A DNA stretch of 64,000 nt from Persicirhabdus sediminis (GCF_016595495.1 NZ_JAENIM010000042.1:80635-144634); one strand, 5' to 3'. Shown: positions 1-8,927, counted from the stretch's first letter. Made by a program: numbers and translations. The notes: generated by a model from the letters alone, not told the origin.

Positions 1-354
1 CCACCAAAATGTCCCGCTAGACGACATCAGCCCACCGAGCACACCGCTAGAAACCGCCAGCCCCCAGTAAAAAAAGAAATACTGCACCGCCGTCTGCAGA
101 CTAGCAAAGATCAGCAGATTACCAATCGGGGCCCCTTTTAGCTGCGCAAATGGTCGCCGAGCAATCAGCAAAACCAAGGTACCAGCCAGCGAAAAACGCA
201 CGCCAGCTAGCAAAAGCCTTTCCGCCGAGCCAGCTGAGATACCAGCAGCTTCCCAAACCGCGTAGATTCCTTTAATGCCAGGAAAAGCGCTACCCCACAG
301 TAAGGCGCAAAAGAGAACCACAAATGGCAAACTGCGCTTGGTGACCCATTTCAT
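1..354 (-). CDS. EamA/DMT-family transporter, N-terminal part (runs off window)
   Basis: Reading the minus strand from an ATG at 354 gives an open frame of 118 residues that leaves the window at base 1 without a stop. The start reads MKWVTKRSLPFVVLFCALLW, followed by GSAFPGIKG, which matches the first helix of drug/metabolite transporters of the EamA family (PF00892). At least three hydrophobic segments are visible (about residues 8-30, 47-63 and 76-100). EamA proteins usually have ten helices, so roughly two thirds of the gene lies outside. It starts 4 bp after the stop of the small membrane protein gene at 359-691, so the two are probably one operon. The substrate cannot be told. Family is seen from hydrophobic pattern and the WGSAFP motif; the rest is inference. 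Confidence 0.75.
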   Translation of the reverse strand, partial: MKWVTKRSLPFVVLFCALLWGSAFPGIKGIYAVWEAAGISAGSAERLLLAGVRFSLAGTLVLLIARRPFAQLKGAPIGNLLIFASLQTAVQYFFFYWGLAVSSGVLGGLMSSSGTFWW

Positions 355-358
355 GGCC

Positions 359-691
359 TCACTCTTTATCCGCATTCAGCTGCTCATCTTCCAGAGCCAC
401 GCCATCTTCATCCAGCTGAGGTTTCCCCTCAGCATCCAGTCTCACGTAATCATTACCTTCACGGTTGCGGCGGATGCCATTGATGAGAAATACAAATGTC
501 AGACCAAGGAAAAATAGCGACACCGCCATCAGCACCGGATTGGTCAAAATAGCCAACAGTGCCTTCGACCACTCACCGAGAAATCCTGGCAGATACGAAA
601 ATACCGCCACCAGACACAAGAGCACAAAAAACACCGTCACAATCAACGAGCCCTTAACAATCTGCCGCACAAAGTCTTTGTCCATAGTCAT
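359..691 (-). CDS. Small two-helix membrane protein, unknown function
   Basis: A 110-residue protein with two clear transmembrane segments (about residues 16-35 and 50-71) and a very acidic soluble tail (about 75-110). I do not recognise the family. Two in-frame ATGs open the frame (MTMDKD); the first is used here. Its stop lies 4 bp before the start of the EamA transporter gene, so the two are likely co-transcribed. The acidic tail probably faces the cytoplasm, but the topology is inferred only from the basic residues (IRRNR) after helix 2. Confidence 0.6.
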   Translation of the reverse strand: MTMDKDFVRQIVKGSLIVTVFFVLLCLVAVFSYLPGFLGEWSKALLAILTNPVLMAVSLFFLGLTFVFLINGIRRNREGNDYVRLDAEGKPQLDEDGVALEDEQLNADKE

Positions 692-780
692 CTCGAGCCA
701 GCTGACCCGTCACCACCAGTGCCACGGGTCCATCCCAATAGCAAGCGCATTCCAGCCAGCTCAAACCTCCAACCAGCCAC

Positions 781-815
781 AAAAAATGCGGCTCCCCCGA
801 ACAATGAGGAGCCGC
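781..815 (-). terminator. Rho-independent terminator of the 852-1664 barrel gene
   Basis: On the minus strand the arms GCGGCTCC and GGAGCCGC (plus coordinates 808-815 and 788-795) form a perfect 8-bp stem around a 12-nt loop and are followed by six T residues. It lies 37 bp downstream of the stop of the outer-membrane gene. Confidence 0.85.
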
Positions 816-851
816 AACAAGCGATTTGATCTTTGCTATTATCTCAGCCGA

Positions 852-1664
852 TTAGAAACCGAAGCCGAAACGAAGTGATCCACCAAACAGGGATACATCT
901 TCGCCGCTAGCTGACCAGTTCTGAGCTTCTGCACCAAGGCGCACGTATGAAGGACAACCACGGAAGGCTAAGTAGTCGTACTGCAGACCGAGAGTACCTT
1001 CTGCGATGAAGAGTGACTCGCTTGAAGAAACGCTATATGGCTCGTCGAGATACGGATCGATTAGGTCATCTTCAGAGTAATTACCTTTGCGGTCATTGTC
1101 ACCAAAGATCCATGATGCGCGAACACCTGCATAAACTGAGAAATTATTGCCAATTGGGCGTACTAACTCAAGACCGAATGTCGGCCCCCAGCCAGAGAAC
1201 TCTGAACTCGTATAATCTTCATAACCGCTATAACGATCATTCCAATAGCTGTCCAGTTCACCCCAACGAATACCAGCTGAGTATTCACCCTGCCAAGCAC
1301 CTAGCTCAAAATTATCAAAAAACTCAAGATCAGCGTATTTTGCATCCGCGTATGCTCGCTCTTCCCCACCACCGAATTCTGAATAAGACTGAAAGTCATC
1401 GGTACCGTTGAACTGAAAGTAAGTCAGGCGAACACCAAGGTTGCCAGCTTGTTTGTATGAAAGGTCTGCACGCCAAGCAAACTCATAGTCTTGCTCTGCG
1501 CCATAGTCACCGTCAACACCGTGAGCCTTCATGTAGAGAGCTTCGAGGCCGAGACCCCATGGACAATCTGCTACTGGAGCGGTTGCCATTGGCATCACTT
1601 CGCCTGCGTTTGCGCTAACTGCCATGGCAGCTACGGCACCTAATGTAAGAAATTTTTTCATCAT
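852..1664 (-). CDS. Outer-membrane beta-barrel protein, Lpg1974/MOMP-like (copy A)
   Basis: A 270-residue protein with a signal peptide (cleavage near VSANAGE), short alternating strands rich in Tyr, Trp and Gly, and a terminal Phe (SLRFGFGF), which is the signature of an outer-membrane barrel. The mature start, with ADCPWGLGLEALYMKAHGVD, resembles the Legionella Lpg1974/major-outer-membrane-protein group of pore formers. It is a tandem paralogue of the gene at 1790-2626. The last 58 residues are the same in both, while the central loops, presumably exposed at the surface, differ in length and sequence. It has its own terminator, and an AT-rich gap of about 125 bp separates it from the upstream copy. 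Role inferred: general porin or adhesion barrel. Confidence 0.8.
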   Translation of the reverse strand: MMKKFLTLGAVAAMAVSANAGEVMPMATAPVADCPWGLGLEALYMKAHGVDGDYGAEQDYEFAWRADLSYKQAGNLGVRLTYFQFNGTDDFQSYSEFGGGEERAYADAKYADLEFFDNFELGAWQGEYSAGIRWGELDSYWNDRYSGYEDYTSSEFSGWGPTFGLELVRPIGNNFSVYAGVRASWIFGDNDRKGNYSEDDLIDPYLDEPYSVSSSESLFIAEGTLGLQYDYLAFRGCPSYVRLGAEAQNWSASGEDVSLFGGSLRFGFGF

Positions 1665-1722
1665 GTATTTTGTATTAAAATTTTTGGAGAGTAATTATGT
1701 AAATAGAAACTAGCTAGCTGAA

Positions 1723-1750
1723 TGGCTCCCCCAGAACGATGGAGGAGCCA
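1723..1750 (-). terminator. Hairpin after the 1790-2626 barrel gene
   Basis: Arms TGGCTCC (1723-1729) and GGAGCCA (1744-1750) form a 7-bp stem. It is clearly a copy of the terminator at 781-815: the loop and flanks are alike (GGCTCCCCC..GAAC.AT). It lacks the T run, so termination may be weak and allow read-through into copy A. Confidence 0.55.
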
Positions 1751-1789
1751 CAAACAAGCGATATGATCTATGCTATTAAATCGGGGTGA

Positions 1790-2626
1790 TTAGAAACCGA
1801 AGCCGAAACGAAGTGATCCACCAAACAGGGATACATCTTCGCCGCTAGCGGACCAGTTCTGCGCTTCTGCACCAAGGCGCACGTAGGAAGGACAACCGCG
1901 GAAGGCGAGATAGTCATACTGCAGGCCAAGTGTACCTTCAGCGATGAAGAGTGACTCGCTTGAAGAATAAGAGTCTTCATATTCATTTCTAATAGACTCG
2001 CCGCCTACAGTTGCCTCATCAACGTCGTTATCTCCAAACAGCCATGATGCTCGTACACCGGCATATACAGAGAAATTGCTACCAATTGGTCGAACCAGCT
2101 CTAAACCAAATGTTGGCCCCCAACCTGAAAACTCAGACTGCCTGGCTTCTTCATAGATTCCAAAGCCGTCCGTTTCTGTATAACCATATTCAGAATTAAG
2201 TTCGCCCCAACGAATACCAGCGGAATATTCACCCTGCCATGCTCCTAATTCAAAAGTATCAAAAAACTCAAGGTCTCCGTACTGAACGTCAACATCAGAG
2301 TATTCAGAGCCTGTATAAAAATCATCTGTAAAATCAGCAGTGTCATCTGACCCTTCAAACCAGAAGTAAGTAAAACGGATACCGAGGTTATCAGCTTGTT
2401 TGTAGGAAAGATCCGCACGCCAAGCAAACTCATAGTCTTGCTCTGCATAACGACCGTCAACACCATGGGCTTTCATGTAGAGAGCTTCGAGACCGAGGCC
2501 CCATGGGCAATCTGCTACTGGTGCCGCTGCCATTGGCATTACTTCGCCAGCTTGTGTTGTGGCTACAAGCGCTGCAGAAGCCGCGATTGCACACCCGATA
2601 GATTTGATAGTATTTTGTGTTTTCAT
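1790..2626 (-). CDS. Outer-membrane beta-barrel protein, Lpg1974/MOMP-like (copy B)
   Basis: A 278-residue paralogue of the neighbouring 852-1664 product. It has an N-terminal signal peptide (cleavage near ATTQAGE), the same mature start (APVADCPWGLGLEALYMK), variable acidic and tyrosine-rich central loops, and the same C-terminal strand block ending in Phe. The unequal divergence, with near-identical ends and variable loops, suggests duplication followed by gene conversion of the ends or diversifying selection on the loops. It is the upstream member of the pair. Its start lies 172 bp from the divergent parC gene, so the gap at 2627-2798 should hold promoters for both; I see no clear operator there. 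Confidence 0.8.
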   Translation of the reverse strand: MKTQNTIKSIGCAIAASAALVATTQAGEVMPMAAAPVADCPWGLGLEALYMKAHGVDGRYAEQDYEFAWRADLSYKQADNLGIRFTYFWFEGSDDTADFTDDFYTGSEYSDVDVQYGDLEFFDTFELGAWQGEYSAGIRWGELNSEYGYTETDGFGIYEEARQSEFSGWGPTFGLELVRPIGSNFSVYAGVRASWLFGDNDVDEATVGGESIRNEYEDSYSSSESLFIAEGTLGLQYDYLAFRGCPSYVRLGAEAQNWSASGEDVSLFGGSLRFGFGF

Positions 2627-2798
2627 AATACGGCGTAAAAACTAACGTTTTATCTGCTTGATCGTCAATAACTTTTTCCATTTACCTTAAACTAATCTGT
2701 AAGATCTTTCTAACCAGAGTACATTTTCCGCCTTGCCCGTAGCTATGGCAATGCATGCGATTTCAGGACTTGCCAAGAATCGCGAAAATGCTTAACTC

Positions 2799-4799
2799 AT
2801 GCGAGTTATCATGCCAGACGAGCCCATCAACGAGATCGAAGAAGAAGTGTACGAGGAGAGCCTCGGTGAGATGTACTCCGACTACTTTTTGGACTACGCA
2901 AGTTATGTTATTTTAGAGCGCGCCGTGCCTCATTTGGGTGACGGTTTGAAGCCCGTTCAACGACGCATCTTGCACTCCATGAAAGAGCTCGATGACGGTC
3001 GCTATAACAAGGTGGCCAACGTGGTGGGCAATACCATGAAATACCACCCACACGGTGACGCATCGATTGGTGATGCCATGGTCCAGCTGGGGCAAAAAGA
3101 CCTTCTCATTGATACCCAGGGTAACTGGGGAAATACACTCACTGGCGACCCAGCTGCGGCGCCACGATACATTGAAGCCCGCCTCACCCCCTTTGCGCTT
3201 GAGGTTGCCTTCAACCCAAAAACCACCAAATGGACACGCAGCTACGACGGCCGCAACAAAGAGCCCGTCACCCTGCCGATGAAGTTTCCACTACTGCTTG
3301 CTCAAGGGGTAGAAGGCATCGCCGTGGGATTGGCCTGTAAAATCCTCCCGCACAACTTTAACGAGCTGATTGACGCCTGCATCGCCGCACTGCGCAACCA
3401 GCCAATCAACATCGTGCCCGACTTCCCAACTGGCGGGCTCATGGACGCCAGCGACTACCGCGACGGCCTGCGTTCACGCGGCAGCAAAATCCGCGTTCGT
3501 GCGCGCATCGAGGTAGCTTCAGCCAAGCTTCTGCGTATCGACGAGATTCCATTTGCCACCACCACTGGCGGACTCATCGACAGCATCGTCTCAGCCAACG
3601 AGAAAAACAAAATCAAGATCGCCCGCGTGGAGGACAATACCGCCGCCAAAGCGGAAATTCTTGTCCACCTGCCAGCTGGCACCGACGCCGAAACCATCCG
3701 CGAAGCGCTCTACGCCTTCACTGATTGCGAACTCAGCATCTCCCCCAATGCCGGCGTCATCACCGGCGACAAACCCAAATTCATGGGCGTCAGCGAGATC
3801 CTCAAGGCCAGCGCCGAAGAGACCAAGGAATTACTCCGCATCGAGCTGGAAATCCGTCTCGCTGAGCTGATGGAAAAATGGCACTTCAGCTCATTGGAGA
3901 AAATTTTCATCGAAAACCGCATCTACCGCGACATCGAAGAATGTGAGACATGGGAAGCCGTCATCGAAGCCATCGACACCGGCCTCGAACCTCACAAGAA
4001 AAAGCTCAAGCGCGAAGTCACCGAGGACGACATCGTGCGCCTCACTGAGATCCGCATCAAACGCATCTCTAAATTCGACAGCTTCAAGGCCGACTCCATC
4101 ATCAAAGCGCTGGAAAATGATATCGATCAGGTTGAGAAAAACCTGCGCAGCCTCACCCGCTTTGCCATCAACTACTTCAAGAGTTTGCAGAAAAAGTACG
4201 GCAAAGGACGCGAGCGCCGCACCGAGATCACCGAGTTCTCCGTGGTCAAGCGCACGCAAGTCGCCGCCGCTACCGAGACACTTTTCCTCGACCGCAAAAA
4301 TGGCTTTGCTGGCTGGGGTCTGAAAAAGGAAGAATCCATCGACAAATGCTCACGCATGGATGACATCATCACCATGCTGCCTACAGGCAAAGTCACAGTT
4401 TCTAAAATTTCAGAGAAAGCCTTTGTTGGCCAGCGCCCAGTCTACTTCAACATCTTCCGCAAAGACGAAGAGAAAATCTTCTCCGTGATGTACCGTGACG
4501 GTCGCCAAGGCACCGTGTACGCCAAACGCTTCCGCATGGGCGGCGTCACCCGCGACAAAGAATACGACCTTACACTGGGCTCCCCAGGGTCGCGAATTCT
4601 CTACTTTGCCGTGCACGACAGCGAGCAAGACAGCAACGATAACGAAGTCATCGTTCACCTCAAACCACTACTGCGCCTGCGCAACCTCGACCGCACATTC
4701 AAGTGGGAAGACATCGCCATCAAAGGTCGCAGCGTCAAAGGCAACATCGTTAGCAAACAACCGGTCGACCGCATCGTGCGCGCACCCAAAAGCGAATAA
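2799..4799 (+). CDS. parC: DNA topoisomerase IV subunit A (ParC type)
   Basis: A 666-residue type IIA topoisomerase breakage-reunion subunit that would pair with an ATPase subunit (ParE/GyrB) to decatenate or relax DNA. The 5Y-CAP region is plain: KPVQRRILHSM, the HPHGDASIGDAMVQLGQ segment that matches Bacteroidetes/PVC ParC rather than GyrA, and the catalytic tyrosine Y124 in AAAPRYIEARLT. A long coiled-coil tower lies around residues 380-470. The C-terminal DNA-wrapping part is short (about 480-666) compared with full GyrA (about 850 residues), which favours ParC. The GTNNNG-like GyrA box of gyrase is not seen. The start could be the ATG at 2799 or at 2811 (MPDEPINE); no strong Shine-Dalgarno decides it. 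No parE lies next to it. Confidence 0.92.
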   Translation: MRVIMPDEPINEIEEEVYEESLGEMYSDYFLDYASYVILERAVPHLGDGLKPVQRRILHSMKELDDGRYNKVANVVGNTMKYHPHGDASIGDAMVQLGQKDLLIDTQGNWGNTLTGDPAAAPRYIEARLTPFALEVAFNPKTTKWTRSYDGRNKEPVTLPMKFPLLLAQGVEGIAVGLACKILPHNFNELIDACIAALRNQPINIVPDFPTGGLMDASDYRDGLRSRGSKIRVRARIEVASAKLLRIDEIPFATTTGGLIDSIVSANEKNKIKIARVEDNTAAKAEILVHLPAGTDAETIREALYAFTDCELSISPNAGVITGDKPKFMGVSEILKASAEETKELLRIELEIRLAELMEKWHFSSLEKIFIENRIYRDIEECETWEAVIEAIDTGLEPHKKKLKREVTEDDIVRLTEIRIKRISKFDSFKADSIIKALENDIDQVEKNLRSLTRFAINYFKSLQKKYGKGRERRTEITEFSVVKRTQVAAATETLFLDRKNGFAGWGLKKEESIDKCSRMDDIITMLPTGKVTVSKISEKAFVGQRPVYFNIFRKDEEKIFSVMYRDGRQGTVYAKRFRMGGVTRDKEYDLTLGSPGSRILYFAVHDSEQDSNDNEVIVHLKPLLRLRNLDRTFKWEDIAIKGRSVKGNIVSKQPVDRIVRAPKSE

Positions 4800-4880
4800 T
4801 CCAGCCAGCTGGAAATAAACCTCTCTCACAGATTGAGAAAAACCATTGCCGCTAGAGCCATCTAGCGGCATATTCATTTC

Positions 4881-5306
4881 ATGCTAAAATGGGCAACATG
4901 CCAACTGCTCCTAGCTGGCCTAGCCGCCAGCTGGTGCGTGGCCGACGAGCTGGACACATCCATTGCTCGCGGTGAAAAAATCTACCAGCAAGAATGTCTC
5001 GAGTGCCACATGGACGACGGTACCGGCGTGCCAGAAGTATTTCCCCATCTAGCTGGCTCAGCTACTTTTGCCAAATCCGCCGACCGCATCATCGACTCGA
5101 TACTCGCCGGCAACGAAGGCCAGCTAGTGCTCGACGGTCAGAACTACACCGGGCTGATGCTTCCCGTGCCGCTTGAGAATGCGGAAATTCTCGACCTGCT
5201 GCGCTACATCTACGCCAGCTGGTACCCGCAGAGCAAAGTGAAGTTAGACGTGAAAATGATCCAGCTGCGGCGCGCTCTAGCAGCAGAGAAAAAACAAGAG
5301 CCGTGA
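4881..5306 (+). CDS. Secreted monohaem cytochrome c
   Basis: A 141-residue protein with a signal peptide (about residues 1-21, ending CVADE) and one class I cytochrome c domain. The haem motif CLECH lies near residue 38, a PHLAGSATF stretch follows, and the likely axial methionine is in GLMLPVP near residue 93. It should carry single electrons in the periplasm. A charged tail of about 30 residues follows. It lies 81 bp after parC. Its stop codon sits inside the terminator hairpin of the gene on the other strand (5297-5325). The partner oxidase is unknown; the copper ATPase at 6319-8727 hints at a nearby link to haem-copper oxidases, but this is inference. Confidence 0.85.
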   Translation: MLKWATCQLLLAGLAASWCVADELDTSIARGEKIYQQECLECHMDDGTGVPEVFPHLAGSATFAKSADRIIDSILAGNEGQLVLDGQNYTGLMLPVPLENAEILDLLRYIYASWYPQSKVKLDVKMIQLRRALAAEKKQEP

Positions 5307-5325
5307 CCCATCAAGTCACGGCTCT
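5297..5325 (-). terminator. Terminator of the AraC/PocR gene, overlapping the cytochrome c stop
   Basis: Perfect 11-bp arms AGAGCCGTGAC (5297-5307) and GTCACGGCTCT (5315-5325) with a 7-nt loop. On the minus strand the hairpin is followed by a T-rich run (TTGTTTTTT), so it ends transcripts of the gene at 5379-6305. The plus-strand side lacks a T run. The stem contains the last codons and stop of the cytochrome c gene, an economical overlap. Confidence 0.8.
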
Positions 5326-5343
5326 AGCCAAATTTGTCTAGCA

Positions 5344-5363
5344 TCTAGCTGGAGCCAGCTAGA
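5344..5363. repeat. CTAGCTGG palindrome in the convergent gap
   Basis: The sequence CTAGCTGG-AG-CCAGCTAG is a perfect inverted repeat between the terminator and the end of the AraC gene. It is one of many local palindromes built from the over-used word AGCTGG. Confidence 0.6.
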
Positions 5364-5378
5364 CGCTGCTAGGTTTCC

Positions 5379-6305
5379 CTATGCTTCTTTTTTGATGTTC
5401 TCCTGGCGATAGGCGCTTGGAGACATTTCCATCAGCTTGGAGAAGCTACGGTTAAACTGTGATAGTGACTGGAAGCCCACCTGATACGCCACTTCAGAGA
5501 TGCGTGCGTTAGGCTTCAGGAGTTCCTTCTTTGCCCACATGATACGAGCATAGTTCACGTAGTTAGTGAAAGTCATACCAGTGGCATCCTTAAACTTACG
5601 GCAGAAGTGAGACTCACTCATGCCAGCCTCTCTAGCTACAGTAGCTAGGTGGAGAACTTGATCTAGGTTAGAGTGGATGAACTTACGCGCGCGAGTGATC
5701 GCTTGCGGCTCACTGTTGGATGAAGCCACTGCCAGCTCATCAGCTAGGCGAGTTAGCTCTTTAGCGAAGTGACCGAGCAGCTGGACAATGCTATTGTAGC
5801 GCTCAGGATCTATCGCCTGCGTCTGCAGATAGGTCTCACGCAGCTTGGCAGTTTCTTCTTCGTTGAATGGGTTTTTTCCAAACTTCCCAAGAGTTTCGTT
5901 GAAATCAGCCTCGGTTGGCGTGCGTTGGAAAACTTGACCAGTTTTCAAGTAGGCGATCACCTGTGGTCCTAGATAAACAGGAATGGCAGTCGCCATCATG
6001 CCAGCAAAGCACTTACATGATGATGGTCCTTCTACCTCAGAGCGTTTCATCAGATCGACGTTACACTCTCGGCATGCTTGGCAAGCTTCCTCACAAGCGT
6101 TGATACGCTCACAAAATTCACTCTGGTTGCGGTGATGAGATCTCAATCCCCAATCACTCGGGTCAAAGCTCTTCAAGCGCAAGGGCAAGCCCGTTGCGGA
6201 ACGAAATGCATCTTTGTAAGATTGCATTTGTTCTGAGTCCCTAAGACGTTCAAAGAGCTTCGATTTAAGCTCCTCCTTTGTACTCTCAGCTGCGGTATTC
6301 GACAT
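5379..6305 (-). CDS. AraC-family regulator with PocR-type sensor domain
   Basis: A 308-residue transcription factor. Residues about 20-190 hold a cysteine-rich PocR-like sensory domain (PF10114), with the cysteine cluster CEEACQACRECN near residue 72 and a second pair (SSCKCF) near 96. Residues about 205-305 hold two AraC helix-turn-helix motifs (VAREAGMSESHFCRKFK and VAYQVGFQSLSQFNRSF). PocR-type domains bind small molecules or redox cofactors through such clusters. The gene starts 13 bp after the stop of the CcoI-type copper ATPase gene, so the two are very likely one operon, and the regulator may respond to metal or redox state. The target genes cannot be read from the sequence. Confidence 0.85.
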   Translation of the reverse strand: MSNTAAESTKEELKSKLFERLRDSEQMQSYKDAFRSATGLPLRLKSFDPSDWGLRSHHRNQSEFCERINACEEACQACRECNVDLMKRSEVEGPSSCKCFAGMMATAIPVYLGPQVIAYLKTGQVFQRTPTEADFNETLGKFGKNPFNEEETAKLRETYLQTQAIDPERYNSIVQLLGHFAKELTRLADELAVASSNSEPQAITRARKFIHSNLDQVLHLATVAREAGMSESHFCRKFKDATGMTFTNYVNYARIMWAKKELLKPNARISEVAYQVGFQSLSQFNRSFSKLMEMSPSAYRQENIKKEA

Positions 6306-6318
6306 AAGCGTTAGTAAA

Positions 6319-8727
6319 CTAGGCTGAATTAGTTATTTTGGCAACCCCTCGCTGCTTCAAGGCGATGGTAACAATCAATAATGTCACAACTGAGCTCAAT
6401 GGCATCAGCACGGCGGCCAAGAGCGGGGTCATGTGGCCTAGTAAGCACACCACCACCGCACATAAGTTATAAACCAACGCAAAAGTGAAGGCTGTCATCA
6501 CAGCCCTCTTGCGTAGTTTCGACACAACAAACAAATTCTCTAAAAACCTCAGCCCAGTGGCTAAGAAATAAAAATCGGCAATCGACTCAACCAGCCCACT
6601 TCCAGTAGCTGGAGAACCATTCACAGTAGCTGCTTCAAAAGCTAGTGTATCATTGGCTCCGTCTCCTAAATACAGCACGCCGCCATCTAGCTGGCGTACT
6701 TTTTCGGCCTTCTGCGTAGGGTTGAGCCCCGCGTAGGCGTACTCTGGCTGGATGCCTAGCATCTCAGCGGCGTGGCTCACCTTGTCAGATCTATCGCCAG
6801 AAAAGATATGCAATTTCATGCCCCACTTGCGCAGCACCCCTAAGGTTCGCTCGGCGGATGGTCTTAGTGACTCTTCAAACTCGAAGCGCTCAACGAGCTG
6901 GCCTTCATGCCGCAATTCACAATGCGGACGCAATGAACTTTCCTGATCACCAGCAGGCAATTCATCGACTTGCCCGTCCCAGCCACTTCTACCGAGTGAC
7001 CATAGGGAGCTATTGGCGTCATTCATTCGTATACCTAGCGCAGGCACCTCTTCTGTTTGTTCATTATCACGCAAATACGACTGCCCGTGCGCTCCCATAG
7101 CCTCAAGAATTGAGCGTGATAATGGATGGTACGACTGCGAGCACAGTCTAGCCAGCGCCTCGCGTTCATTCTGCTGTAATCTCTGCAGCTTGTCGGCCTC
7201 GAGCAACTCAGGTCGCTCGCGAGTTAGAGTGCCTGTTTTATCAAAAGCAATGTGCTGGATGGCATGCAAGCGCGGCCAAAAATCTCTGCGGCGAATGAAA
7301 ACACCCAAGCGACGCATGTGCGCACCAGCTAGCTCGTCAGCCATCGGCACCGCCACGCCCAGCGCACACGGGCAGGAAATCACAAAAACCGAAATCATCA
7401 CCTGCAGGCCATGCAAAACAGAATCGTACCAGCTCCACCACAGGCCGCCAGAAATACCAATCAGCAAAACCGCCAACAAATACACCTTCAAAATCTTCTC
7501 CAAACGCGGTGATCGAGAATCCGCTGGGCTCGCATTGACCAAGCGCTGCAACATCGACTCAGCCCACGGTTCTTGCGCGCGCAAATCCAGTTCGTGTTGG
7601 CTCAGCGAAATCGCTCCCGCAGGCACAGATGCCCCCGCTTGTAGCTCCACTGGCTCAGCCTCACCATTAATCCACTCTAGGGAAACCGTAGCTCGTTCAT
7701 TCTGCAGCAATGATTTTACCGGATTCGTCTGGCCAGCTAGCAGGACAAATCGATGATCCTTTTTCAGCTCCTCAAGCGCCAGCATCGCGTCACCGCTTTT
7801 TACCGTCAGCGGGATCGGCGACTGCTCCATCAGGCGATTGCGGTTCTTTTCCGCCGCCGCTGTCTGCAGATAACGGCCAATCATCATCAGAAAGATAAAA
7901 GTCGCTACAAAATCAAAATAAATCAACCGGTGGTGGTCGACAAACCAACCAATAATCGACCCCGTATAAGCGGTCACAATGCCCAGCGCAATTGGCAAAT
8001 CCATGTGCAAATTGCCCGCCCGCAGGCTAATCACTGCGCGGCGAATAAACCACGATCCACCAATCAACATCGCCAAAGTGGCCGATAAAAAAGTGATCAG
8101 CTCAAAAATACGCGCAAACTCAAAATCAGCTGGCATATCTAGGTACTTCGGCAGCGAGAAAACCATCGCATTCATCGCAAAAGCACCACACAGCCCGACG
8201 CGGCCACCCAAAGATTCAGCCACCATGCCTCTAGCCGCATGCGGCAATCCCAGCTGGTAACCAAAACTTTGCATCTCCTTAGCAAAGGCCAGCAAATCAC
8301 ACGCTCCCTTGCTCCACAGCAGCTTCACCTTGCCAGAGCTGGGGAAAACATCCGCCCGCAGCGCGCCATCAACTCGCAAAAATAATTTTTCAATCAGCCA
8401 CACACATCCGATGCATGACAAACCTTGCACGGAAAAATCCTGCGACGCCTTTTCGTGTGCCGCATCACTCTCTGCAGCGGCCACGCGTTCCTCCAGCCAG
8501 GCGTAATCTTGCGGTGCAAACGGCTGATTATTAACCGGCGTGCTCGAAATCCCCTGCTTCAGCTGGTAAAATTGATCCAAGCCTTCGTCGTGGATCAGCT
8601 GATACACGAACTCGCAACCCTTACAGCAAAAGGTTTCATCCTCCGCCGTTGGCGTGAATTCTGTGCTGCAATGTGGGCAGAGCGCCATGCGCGGCACCAT
8701 AGGCAAAACGTCCTCATTGGCAAGCAT
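6319..8727 (-). CDS. ccoI: Heavy-metal P1B-type ATPase, CcoI/FixI-like copper exporter
   Basis: An 802-residue P-type ATPase. From the N-terminus it shows a metal-binding cysteine block (CPHCSTEF then FCCKGCEFVYQLI, the ATPase-cat_bd domain PF12156), an HMA-like domain with CIGC (about residue 105), membrane helices, the copper-site motif SCPCALGVAVP (about 447), the phosphorylation motif DKTGTLT (about 493) and the hinge GDGAND near 705. The double metal-binding N-terminus is typical of CcoI/FixI, which export Cu(I) for assembly of cbb3 oxidases rather than for resistance. No cbb3 subunit genes lie in the window. The frame starts at an ATG at 8727; a shorter start at MVPRMALC is possible. 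It forms an operon with the AraC/PocR gene. Confidence 0.9.
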   Translation of the reverse strand: MLANEDVLPMVPRMALCPHCSTEFTPTAEDETFCCKGCEFVYQLIHDEGLDQFYQLKQGISSTPVNNQPFAPQDYAWLEERVAAAESDAAHEKASQDFSVQGLSCIGCVWLIEKLFLRVDGALRADVFPSSGKVKLLWSKGACDLLAFAKEMQSFGYQLGLPHAARGMVAESLGGRVGLCGAFAMNAMVFSLPKYLDMPADFEFARIFELITFLSATLAMLIGGSWFIRRAVISLRAGNLHMDLPIALGIVTAYTGSIIGWFVDHHRLIYFDFVATFIFLMMIGRYLQTAAAEKNRNRLMEQSPIPLTVKSGDAMLALEELKKDHRFVLLAGQTNPVKSLLQNERATVSLEWINGEAEPVELQAGASVPAGAISLSQHELDLRAQEPWAESMLQRLVNASPADSRSPRLEKILKVYLLAVLLIGISGGLWWSWYDSVLHGLQVMISVFVISCPCALGVAVPMADELAGAHMRRLGVFIRRRDFWPRLHAIQHIAFDKTGTLTRERPELLEADKLQRLQQNEREALARLCSQSYHPLSRSILEAMGAHGQSYLRDNEQTEEVPALGIRMNDANSSLWSLGRSGWDGQVDELPAGDQESSLRPHCELRHEGQLVERFEFEESLRPSAERTLGVLRKWGMKLHIFSGDRSDKVSHAAEMLGIQPEYAYAGLNPTQKAEKVRQLDGGVLYLGDGANDTLAFEAATVNGSPATGSGLVESIADFYFLATGLRFLENLFVVSKLRKRAVMTAFTFALVYNLCAVVVCLLGHMTPLLAAVLMPLSSVVTLLIVTIALKQRGVAKITNSA

Positions 8728-8927
8728 ACTGCGTCCATTTCACTATTTTTTCCGCACTTCTTATTTAATTAGTTTCTAGCGCAGATTACTTATGAAACCA
8801 AGATCCCCCTGCAACCGTATACAAAACCCGCCCTGAGCGCCAAATTCATTTCAATCGTTCATTTGAACTATTAATTTAAATCATGCCATCTCTTTGACAT
8901 CGAGAGAATTAGGCGCACTTTCACATC

